A DNA stretch of 15,726 bases from contig ONMG01000178.1 of the NCBI GenBank assembly GCA_900318855.1, forward strand, positions 1 to 15,726, given 5' to 3'. This stretch comes from an uncultured Prevotella sp. Its GTDB lineage: Bacteria > Bacteroidota > Bacteroidia > Bacteroidales > Bacteroidaceae. Both the position numbers and the translations under genes were made by a program. The notes under the pieces were generated by a model that had not been told where the DNA came from, ran no database searches, and saw only the letters and a program-made list of their open reading frames with translations. This document shows positions 1-6,467 of the stretch, piece by piece. Positions within the stretch are counted from its first letter, which is position 1, and every line of letters starts with the position of its first letter.

Positions 1-530
1 CCCGCTTCCTGAAAGCCACCACGCGTGACGAGAAGTTCTTCGGCGACAACCTGTTCCGCGACTGGCGTTTCGACGCCGAAGGCAATCCTAAGCCCGGATT
101 CGTGCTGAACGATCCGCGCTACGGCGGTTGCATCCTGGTGGCCGGCAAGAACTTCGGTTCGGGCTCCAGCCGTGAGCATGCTGCCTGGGCTATCGCCGGC
201 TATGGCTTCAGGGTGGTCATAAGTTCATTCTTCGCTGACATCCACAAGAACAACGAACTCAATAACTTCGTGCTGCCCGTGGTTGTTACCGAGGACTTCC
301 TGCAGGAGCTCTTCGACTCCATAGCCAAGGACAACCATACAGAAGTGCGCGTCGATCTGCCTAACCAGACCGTTACGAATCTGGTGACAGGCCGTAGCGA
401 GCATTTCGACATCAACGGCTACAAGAAACAATGTCTGATGAACGGACTCGACGACATCGACTTCCTGGTGGCCAGCCGCTCAAAGACCGAGCAAACCGAG
501 CAGCGGCTCTTTAAATATCCCTCGTTATGA
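1..530 (+). CDS. leuD: 3-isopropylmalate dehydratase small subunit (5' partial)
   Basis: This is the swivelling small subunit that pairs with LeuC to isomerise 2-isopropylmalate to 3-isopropylmalate in leucine synthesis. The reading frame is open from base 3, giving 175 visible residues that start with RFLKATTRDEKFFGDNLFRDW, a typical near-N-terminal LeuD segment. The family is usually about 200 residues, so roughly 20-25 are missing to the left of the window. The substrate-loop signature KNFGSGSSREHA is intact, followed by a family-typical ADIHKNNELNN stretch. The stop codon overlaps the start of the next gene by 4 nt (ATGA, 527-530), which indicates translational coupling. leuC is expected just upstream, outside the window. 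If the next gene is citramalate synthase, the same dehydratase probably also converts citramalate for isoleucine synthesis; that is an inference from operon context. Confidence 0.95.
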   Translation, partial: RFLKATTRDEKFFGDNLFRDWRFDAEGNPKPGFVLNDPRYGGCILVAGKNFGSGSSREHAAWAIAGYGFRVVISSFFADIHKNNELNNFVLPVVVTEDFLQELFDSIAKDNHTEVRVDLPNQTVTNLVTGRSEHFDINGYKKQCLMNGLDDIDFLVASRSKTEQTEQRLFKYPSL

Positions 531-2056
531 CGCCACATCCCTACATAGAAATCATGGACTGCACGCTGCGTGACGGTGAGCAGACGAGCGGTGTGTCGTT
601 CATGCCGCACGAGAAACTCGTGATAGCCCGGATGCTGCTGCAGAAGGTGAAGGTCGACCGCATAGAGGTGGCTTCTGCACGTGTCTCCGAAGGCGAGCGA
701 GAGGCTGTGAGCAAAATTTGCCGTTATGCCGAAGGCGCCGGCCTGCTCGACAGGGTGGAGGTGTTGGGCTTCGTCGACGGAAAGCTGTCGGTCGACTGGA
801 TTAGCTCCTGTGGGGGCAGAGTCATCAATCTGCTGGCTAAGGGCTCACTGAAGCATTGCCGGGAGCAGTTGCACAAGACCCCTCAGGAGCATCTGGCCGA
901 CATTCTGCGCGTCATCGACTATGCCCAGTCAAAGGGCATGACCGTGAACCTCTATTTGGAGGACTGGAGCTCGGGCATGAAGGACAGCCCTGACTATGTG
1001 ATCGGCATGATGGATGAACTGGTAAAGGCTCCCGTCAGCCGCTTCCTGCTGCCCGACACACTCGGCATCATGAACCCGTTGCAGTGCGTGGAATACATGA
1101 GGAAGATGGTGAAGCACTATCCTCAGGTGCATTTTGACTTCCATGCTCACAACGATTACGACCTGGCCGTGTCGAACTCGCTGGCAGCCGTACTGAGTGG
1201 TTGCCGCGGACTCCATGTCACCGTGAACGGACTGGGCGAGCGCTGCGGCAATGCCCCGTTGGCCAGTGTGCAGGCCATACTGAAGGACCAGTTTGGTGCC
1301 ACCACGCACATCGACGAGAGTCAGCTCTTCGGGGTGAGTCAGTTGGTGTCGGGCTACAGCGGCATTGCCGTGGCACCCAACCAACCGATAGTGGGCGAGA
1401 ACGTGTTCACGCAGGTGGCTGGTGTCCATGCCGACGGCGACAGTAAGGATCAGCTCTACTGTAACGAGCTTAAGCCCGAGCGCTTTGGTCGAAAAAGGGA
1501 GTATGCTCTTGGAAAGAACAGTGGCAAGGCCAACATCGCCAAGAACCTTGAGGAACTTGGACTGGAGCTCACACCCGAGCAGACACGCCTCGTCACGAAA
1601 CGGATAACCGAGCTCGGCGACCGCAAGGAGATAGTGACGCAGGACGACCTGCCCTATATCGTGAGCGATGTGCTCAAACAAAAGGAGGGCGAGCAGAAAG
1701 TGAAGCTCGTGAGCTATATGGTGAGCACCTCGTATGGACTGAAGCCCATTGCCAGCATAAAGGTGGACATCGACGGACAGCAGTATGAGGCCGACTCCAC
1801 CGGCGACGGACAATTCGATGCCTTCGTGAAGGCGCTCCGAAAGATTTATAAAGAGGAGCTGGGACGCACCTTCCCTCTGCTGGCCAACTATGCTGTGACC
1901 ATCCCGCCCGGTGGCCGCACTGACGCCTTGGTGCAGACGGTGATAACCTGGCATAGTGCCGACGGCAACCTCATCCGTACACGCGGACTCGATGCCGACC
2001 AGACTGAGTCGGCCATCAAAGCCACATTCAAGATGCTCAATCTCATAGAGCACTGA
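527..2056 (+). CDS. cimA: (R)-citramalate synthase, Leptospira type
   Basis: Predicted to condense pyruvate with acetyl-CoA to (R)-citramalate, the first step of the threonine-independent isoleucine route. The 509-aa protein has an HMGL-like TIM barrel (about residues 6-270) and a C-terminal LeuA-type allosteric domain (about 385-509). Visible residues are the catalytic R15 and D16 in TLRDGEQ, metal ligands H206, H208 and N242, and Y311. L80, L103 and Y143 sit where the Leptospira enzyme has Leu81, Leu104 and Tyr144, the methyl-sized pocket that selects pyruvate. I compared these from memory of the published enzyme. Homologues in this phylum are often labelled 2-isopropylmalate synthase, which is the main alternative. 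The gene starts inside leuD (ATGA overlap) and is followed 43 nt later by leuB, so all three genes are probably co-transcribed. The C-terminal domain suggests end-product feedback inhibition, probably by isoleucine. Confidence 0.85.
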   Translation: MTPHPYIEIMDCTLRDGEQTSGVSFMPHEKLVIARMLLQKVKVDRIEVASARVSEGEREAVSKICRYAEGAGLLDRVEVLGFVDGKLSVDWISSCGGRVINLLAKGSLKHCREQLHKTPQEHLADILRVIDYAQSKGMTVNLYLEDWSSGMKDSPDYVIGMMDELVKAPVSRFLLPDTLGIMNPLQCVEYMRKMVKHYPQVHFDFHAHNDYDLAVSNSLAAVLSGCRGLHVTVNGLGERCGNAPLASVQAILKDQFGATTHIDESQLFGVSQLVSGYSGIAVAPNQPIVGENVFTQVAGVHADGDSKDQLYCNELKPERFGRKREYALGKNSGKANIAKNLEELGLELTPEQTRLVTKRITELGDRKEIVTQDDLPYIVSDVLKQKEGEQKVKLVSYMVSTSYGLKPIASIKVDIDGQQYEADSTGDGQFDAFVKALRKIYKEELGRTFPLLANYAVTIPPGGRTDALVQTVITWHSADGNLIRTRGLDADQTESAIKATFKMLNLIEH

Positions 2057-2099
2057 AAGGCGAACAACTAACGTGAATACTTAAAACAGTTATAGCGAT

Positions 2100-3158
2100 A
2101 TGAAACTGAAAATAGCAGTGTTGCCCGGTGACGGTATCGGGCCCGAAGTGATGAAGCAAGGTCTGGCTGTACTCGATGCCGTGGCCGAAAAGTTCGGACA
2201 TGAGTTCGAATACCATGAGGCCATCTGTGGAGCCCATGCCATCGACGAGGTGGGTGACCCCTTCCCGAAGTCAACCTTTCAGACTTGCATGGATGCCGAT
2301 GCCGTGCTCTTTGCGGCCGTGGGCGATCCGAAGTATGACAACAACCCCACTGCCAAGGTGCGTCCAGAGACGGGGCTGCTGGCCATGCGCAAGCAGTTGG
2401 GCCTTTTCGCCAATGTGCGCCCCGTGCAGACCTTCGACTGTCTGCTCCACAACAGTCCGCTCAAGGAGTCGATTATCAAAGGAGCAGACTTTGTGGTCAT
2501 CCGTGAGCTCACGGGCGGAATGTATTTTGGCGAGAAGTACCAGGACAACGACAAGGCCTACGACACCGATTTCTACAGTCGGCCTGAGATAGAGCGCATC
2601 CTGAAGGTGGGTTTTGAGTTTGCCCGTCGCCGTCACCATCATCTGACAGTGGTCGATAAGGCAAATGTGCTGGCCTCGAGCCGGCTGTGGAGGCAGATAG
2701 CCAAGGAGATGGAGCCGCAGTACAGCGATGTGAAGGTGGACTACATGTTTGTCGATAATGCCTCGATGCGCGTGCTGACAGAGCCCCGCTTCTTCGATGT
2801 GATAGTTACGGAGAATACTTTTGGCGACATCCTCACCGACGAGACGAGCTGCATCACGGGCAGCATGGGGCTTCAGCCTTCGGCCTCCTTAGGCGAGCAC
2901 ACACCGCTCTTCGAGCCGGTGCATGGCAGCTGGCCACAGGCCGCGGGACAGAACCTTGCCAACCCCATCGCCCAGATTCTCTCGGCTGCTATGCTGCTGG
3001 AGCACTTCGGTCTCAACGAGGAGGGCAAAGCCATCCGTCAGGCCGTTGATGACAGTCTGGAGGCTGATGTCCGCACTCCGGAGATTCAGGTGGAAGGCGG
3101 CAAACACTATGGCACTACAGAAGTGGGACAATGGATTGTGAACCGAATCAAAGCCTGA
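2100..3158 (+). CDS. leuB: 3-isopropylmalate dehydrogenase
   Basis: Catalyses NAD-dependent oxidation and decarboxylation of 3-isopropylmalate to the precursor of leucine. It may also act on 3-methylmalate in the citramalate route. The 352 residues match the family length. Conserved substrate arginines are visible at R97, R107 and R135 (RELTGGMYFG), with Y142, K187 in VVDKANV, and the metal aspartates D219, D243 and D247 (TENTFGDILTDE). The late GSMGLQPSASLG and EPVHGSWPQAAGQNLANP segments are also family features; the HGSWPQ form is the variant I associate with Bacteroidota. The ATG at 2100 directly precedes the conserved KIAVLPGDGIGPE strand. No Shine-Dalgarno is visible, which is usual in this phylum. 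It is the last gene of the visible leu cluster and faces a convergent gene 153 nt away. Confidence 0.96.
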   Translation: MKLKIAVLPGDGIGPEVMKQGLAVLDAVAEKFGHEFEYHEAICGAHAIDEVGDPFPKSTFQTCMDADAVLFAAVGDPKYDNNPTAKVRPETGLLAMRKQLGLFANVRPVQTFDCLLHNSPLKESIIKGADFVVIRELTGGMYFGEKYQDNDKAYDTDFYSRPEIERILKVGFEFARRRHHHLTVVDKANVLASSRLWRQIAKEMEPQYSDVKVDYMFVDNASMRVLTEPRFFDVIVTENTFGDILTDETSCITGSMGLQPSASLGEHTPLFEPVHGSWPQAAGQNLANPIAQILSAAMLLEHFGLNEEGKAIRQAVDDSLEADVRTPEIQVEGGKHYGTTEVGQWIVNRIKA

Positions 3159-3311
3159 GGCTGATACGGACAGATGAAATAAGAGCGAGGAGGAACGCTG
3201 CCGCTGTGTTTGGTACCTGCCTTCGTCAATGCGTCTCCCTAAATAACTGCAAAGTGTTTAAAGAAGGTTGATAATCAGTGACACCAATTTGATAAAGGGG
3301 CAGGCCGCGTG

Positions 3312-4124
3312 TCAGTCGTTTCTGAAGCGTATGTAGGCCCGGTCGTCGAACGAAGCATTACCGCAACGCAGCCCCTTGGTGGCTTTGAAAGTGCGGATGC
3401 ACAGGGGATCGGAGGCTAACTGGTGCCTGAGCCGACGCTCGCTTTCCTCAAGGGTGGGGCAGAGGAAGGGATAGCCGTCGGATGCCAGCACCACTTGGCT
3501 GGCTCCTGCTGTGGAGATGATGCGCACCCCCGCTTCGTAGACGGGAAAGCCGTCGATGACGGCATAGCTCAGGTTCTGACCCTTCATGCCTTGCAAGAGA
3601 AGGGGTAGGATGTGGGCGCGTCCGGGGTCGTGCTGCTCAATGTCGGCAAGGGTGCTGCCCTGACGGATGGCCTCTTCCACCACACGAGCCCTCTCGCTGG
3701 CCGCGATGGCCTCGGAAGGCTTGGGGTTGCCTGCATAGCGAGTGTCGATGAGGCACTGGCAGTCGCCCACAAGCCACACTTCCTGACGGACTCTGCTGAA
3801 GACCGCGGCACTGGCCGTGAGGCGCTCCTCAGGGTGTTGGCGGAGTTGGGCGATACTGGTGCCTGCCGACTCGTAGGTGTTTCGTATGCACTGAGTGACA
3901 AGGTCGCAGAATTCGTGACAGCTCAGGTTGGGCGGCATGGTGACGACACACTTCTTAATGAGCTGCATGGCATAGCGCCCGTTGCTCATGTTTGGTGAGA
4001 TGTGGTGGGGCGTCTTGCTGGTGCTGCCATCGACCACGGCGATGAAGTCATCGCTCACTGCTATGCCGTCCTCGCAGGTTGCCGGGCTTTCCTTTCCCTC
4101 GACTTTGTTTTCGATGATTGTCAT
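3312..4124 (-). CDS. small PP2C-like protein phosphatase
   Basis: A 270-aa protein with the spaced acidic motifs of PP2C (PPM) metal-dependent Ser/Thr phosphatases: E18-D19 (ATCEDGI), D32-G33 in AVVDGSTSK, G120-D121 (LVGDCQ), S215-D216-G217 (LASDGYPF) and D260-D261 (FDDRAYIRF). All the usual metal-binding acids appear to be present, so it may be active. Similarity outside these motifs is weak and the substrate is unknown. There is no signal peptide or membrane segment, so it is probably cytoplasmic. The ATG at 4124 is chosen because the next internal Met (residue 46) would lose the first three metal residues. A longer start at 4241 would add 39 residues with no PP2C character. The chosen start lies 77 nt inside the end of the upstream ygiQ-type gene, suggesting coupled translation. 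It is the last gene of the minus-strand cluster. Confidence 0.75.
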   Translation of the reverse strand: MTIIENKVEGKESPATCEDGIAVSDDFIAVVDGSTSKTPHHISPNMSNGRYAMQLIKKCVVTMPPNLSCHEFCDLVTQCIRNTYESAGTSIAQLRQHPEERLTASAAVFSRVRQEVWLVGDCQCLIDTRYAGNPKPSEAIAASERARVVEEAIRQGSTLADIEQHDPGRAHILPLLLQGMKGQNLSYAVIDGFPVYEAGVRIISTAGASQVVLASDGYPFLCPTLEESERRLRHQLASDPLCIRTFKATKGLRCGNASFDDRAYIRFRND

Positions 4125-6105
4125 TGGTGAAGTTGGGATTGAACGATTTCTTTCTTCCGTGTCCTTCGGTAGCAGGAAGACTGCCGACGGGACGATTGTC
4201 GAAGTGTACCCTGGAGGCGCGTTTACCGGCTGACCCCCCATAGAGTTTCGCTATGAGGTCGGGACGGCCAATGCGGCGCAGCTCGCGTTCGATATTTGCT
4301 CTCTCCTCGGGTTTGTACCAAAAGAAGAACTGACGTTGGGCAAGTTTCTCGCGGGGAGTGCGCGCACTGAAGACCGGCTCCATGGTGTAGGGGTTGAGGC
4401 CCGTATACCACATCTCGGTGCTGATGGTCATGGGTGTAGGTGTGAAGTCCTGCACTTGCTCCAGCCGGAAGTTGAGTCCCTTGGTGATGGCTGCGAGCTC
4501 GGCCATGTCCTCCTCGCGACAGCCGGGGTGACTACTGATGAAGTAGGGAATAATCTGCTCGCGCAAGTTCTCCTCCTTGTTGATGCGCTCAAAGATGGAG
4601 CAGAACTGTCGGAACTCATCGAACGTGGGCTTGCGCATGAGCTTCAGTACGCTGTCCGAAGTGTGCTCCGGGGCCACCTTAAGTCTGCCACTCACATGTC
4701 GGGTGATGAGTTCACGCGTGTACTGTCGTGCGGCTTCATTAGCCTTCTCGTCCTTGCTCTTGTAGAGTAGCAGGTCGTAGCGGATGCCACTGCCGATGAA
4801 GCTCTTCTTGATGCCGGGTAAAGCGTCGACAGCATGGTAGATGTCGAGCAGGCTGGAGAGATTAGTGTCAAGGTTCGGGCATATCTGAGGATGGATGCAT
4901 GAGGGCCGGCGGCAGTGCTCGCAGGCTTTGTGATTGCGTCCCCGCATGCCATACATGTTGGCTGAGGGCCCCCCGAGGTCGGAGAGATAGCCTTTGAAGC
5001 CGGGCATGGCCACCACTTGTTTTACTTCGCGCAGGATGCTCTGCTTGGAGCGGCAGGTTACGAATTTGCCTTGATGGGCCGATATGGTGCAGAAGGCGCA
5101 CCCCCCGAAGCATCCTTGATGGATGTTGACCGAGAACTTTATCATCTCGTAGGCCGGAATAGTCTTGCCCTTATATTTGGGGTGAGGCTGTCGCGTGTAG
5201 GGCAGGTCGAAGGTAGCATCAAGCTCCTCGGTGGTCAGTGTGGGATAGGGTGGATTGACTACGGCATAGCGGCCGTCGACCTCCTGAAGTATTCTTTGCG
5301 CATGCACCCTGTTGGCTTCTTCTTCGATGTGCTTGTAGTTCTCGGCCTCGCAGCGCTTGCTGGCCAGGCATTCCTCGTGGCTGTGGAGCACAATGTCGTC
5401 GGCACTGATGCCTCCGGGTACGTCGTCCTTGCGCACGAGGAACACCGTTTGGGGGATGTCGTGAATCTCGCTCACCGTCCGGCCCTCAGCTATCTCGCGG
5501 CAGAGCTGCAAAGTGGACTTAGGCCCCATGCCATACATAATCATGTCGGCTCCCGAATCGCAGAGGATACACTTGCGAAGCTTGTCCTGCCAGTAGTCAT
5601 AGTGGGTGAGCCTGCGCATGGAAGCCTCAATGCCACCCAGGATGACGGGAACGTCGGGGTAGAGGCGCTTGAGAATTTGGGAATAGACAACAGTAGGATA
5701 TTCGGGCCGCATGTCGTGGCGACCGTCAGGACTGTACTCATCCATGGAGCGCAGGCGCCGATTGGCTGTGTATTTGTTGACCATGGAGTCCATGCATCCC
5801 GGTGCGATGGCAAAGAAGAGTCGTGGACGACCCAGTTTGCGGAAGTCGCGGAAGTCACCATGCCAGTCGGGCTGTGGCACTATGGCCACGCGATAACCGG
5901 CAGCCTCGAGGGAGCGTCCTATGACGGCCACTCCGAATGAGGGATGGTCGACATAGGCATCGCCAGAGAAGATGATGACATCGAGTTCGCTCCATCCCCT
6001 CAGTTCGCATTCCTTCTTAGTGGTGGGCAGAAAGTCGGTGAGCCGGTAGGCAGGAGCCTGCTGGCCTGCACCGTGGTGAAGGGCAGTTTGTGATGAAACT
6101 TCCAT
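4048..6105 (-). CDS. YgiQ family (UPF0313) radical SAM protein
   Basis: A 685-aa radical SAM protein of the YgiQ type. The family is widespread in bacteria and its reaction is not established. An N-terminal domain (about 20-230) carries FSGDAYVDHPSFG and PVILGGIEASMRR. The radical SAM core follows, with the cluster motif C332-x3-C336-x2-C339 in HQGCFGGCAFC. Another four cysteines, C395, C398, C403 and C409 (CEHCRRPSC and ICPNLD), form a second possible metal site that I recall being typical of the family. The last 60 or so residues (about 625-685) are rich in Lys, Arg, Gly, Ser and Asn and look disordered. The ATG at 6105 shares one base with the stop of the upstream 109-aa gene (TGATG). The 3' end overlaps the PP2C-like gene by 77 nt. 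Confidence 0.93.
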   Translation of the reverse strand: MEVSSQTALHHGAGQQAPAYRLTDFLPTTKKECELRGWSELDVIIFSGDAYVDHPSFGVAVIGRSLEAAGYRVAIVPQPDWHGDFRDFRKLGRPRLFFAIAPGCMDSMVNKYTANRRLRSMDEYSPDGRHDMRPEYPTVVYSQILKRLYPDVPVILGGIEASMRRLTHYDYWQDKLRKCILCDSGADMIMYGMGPKSTLQLCREIAEGRTVSEIHDIPQTVFLVRKDDVPGGISADDIVLHSHEECLASKRCEAENYKHIEEEANRVHAQRILQEVDGRYAVVNPPYPTLTTEELDATFDLPYTRQPHPKYKGKTIPAYEMIKFSVNIHQGCFGGCAFCTISAHQGKFVTCRSKQSILREVKQVVAMPGFKGYLSDLGGPSANMYGMRGRNHKACEHCRRPSCIHPQICPNLDTNLSSLLDIYHAVDALPGIKKSFIGSGIRYDLLLYKSKDEKANEAARQYTRELITRHVSGRLKVAPEHTSDSVLKLMRKPTFDEFRQFCSIFERINKEENLREQIIPYFISSHPGCREEDMAELAAITKGLNFRLEQVQDFTPTPMTISTEMWYTGLNPYTMEPVFSARTPREKLAQRQFFFWYKPEERANIERELRRIGRPDLIAKLYGGSAGKRASRVHFDNRPVGSLPATEGHGRKKSFNPNFTNDNHRKQSRGKGKPGNLRGRHSSER

Positions 6106-6434
6106 CAGTCGGTCACGTCAAGTTCGTCATCGGGTTCACTGTGCTCCTGCTTCCACTGAATGTAGAGGAGCACCAGCTTATGGAGCCCGAAAGCCTTCAT
6201 ATTGTTGTTGTAGATAACATCGAGACAGAGGTCGAGCAGATTCTTGTCGGAACCTGCCTCCGACTCGAGCATCGACCTGACATTGAGCTTGAGCTTGTCG
6301 AGCACGGTGTCGTCGATGATGCCGTTGCTGTCGACGAGGTTACGGAAGAGAGCATACTTATCGATAGTAGCTAAGTGGGCATCGCTCACTTCAATGCTTC
6401 TAGTCCCTGAGGGGTTGGCTTGAATCTTATACAT
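6105..6434 (-). CDS. conserved-looking 109-aa protein of unknown function
   Basis: I do not recognise the family. The protein is 109 residues, predicted mostly helical, with no signal peptide, membrane segment or cysteine pattern suggesting metal binding. It has one cysteine, in LLDLCLDVIYNNN. The C-terminus is strongly acidic (HSEPDDELDVTD). The evidence that it is real is positional: it starts 33 nt after the amidase gene and its TGA overlaps the ATG of the ygiQ-type gene by one base. The opposite strand carries no competing recognisable gene. The ATG at 6434 is the only in-frame start that gives a complete product. The coupling suggests that it works with, or is made in fixed ratio to, the radical SAM protein, but this is only an inference. 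Confidence 0.7.
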   Translation of the reverse strand: MYKIQANPSGTRSIEVSDAHLATIDKYALFRNLVDSNGIIDDTVLDKLKLNVRSMLESEAGSDKNLLDLCLDVIYNNNMKAFGLHKLVLLYIQWKQEHSEPDDELDVTD

Positions 6435-6467
6435 ATTATAAAGTATTTGTGGATTGGTAATCGGATA

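Noticed and set aside
929..2053. 374-codon open frame antisense to cimA
   Set aside because: It lies wholly opposite a gene with intact catalytic motifs and its translation resembles no protein family. It is explained by codon bias and GC-rich third positions.
3221..3238. CTTCGTCAATGCGTCTCC resembles CTTCGTCATGCGTTCTC at 12769-12785
   Set aside because: Two short imperfect matches in unrelated gaps are not enough to call a dispersed repeat.
3279..3314. Inverted repeat TGACAC/GTGTCA between leuB and the PP2C-like gene
   Set aside because: A 6-bp stem with a 24-nt loop and no T run does not support a terminator; one arm also overlaps a stop codon.
4125..4241. Longer N-terminus for the PP2C-like protein
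   Set aside because: The extra 39 residues overlap the ygiQ-type gene further and show no PP2C feature; the start at 4124 fits better.
5017..5940. 307-codon open frame antisense to the ygiQ-type gene
   Set aside because: Shadow of the real gene; no domain, start context or promoter supports it.
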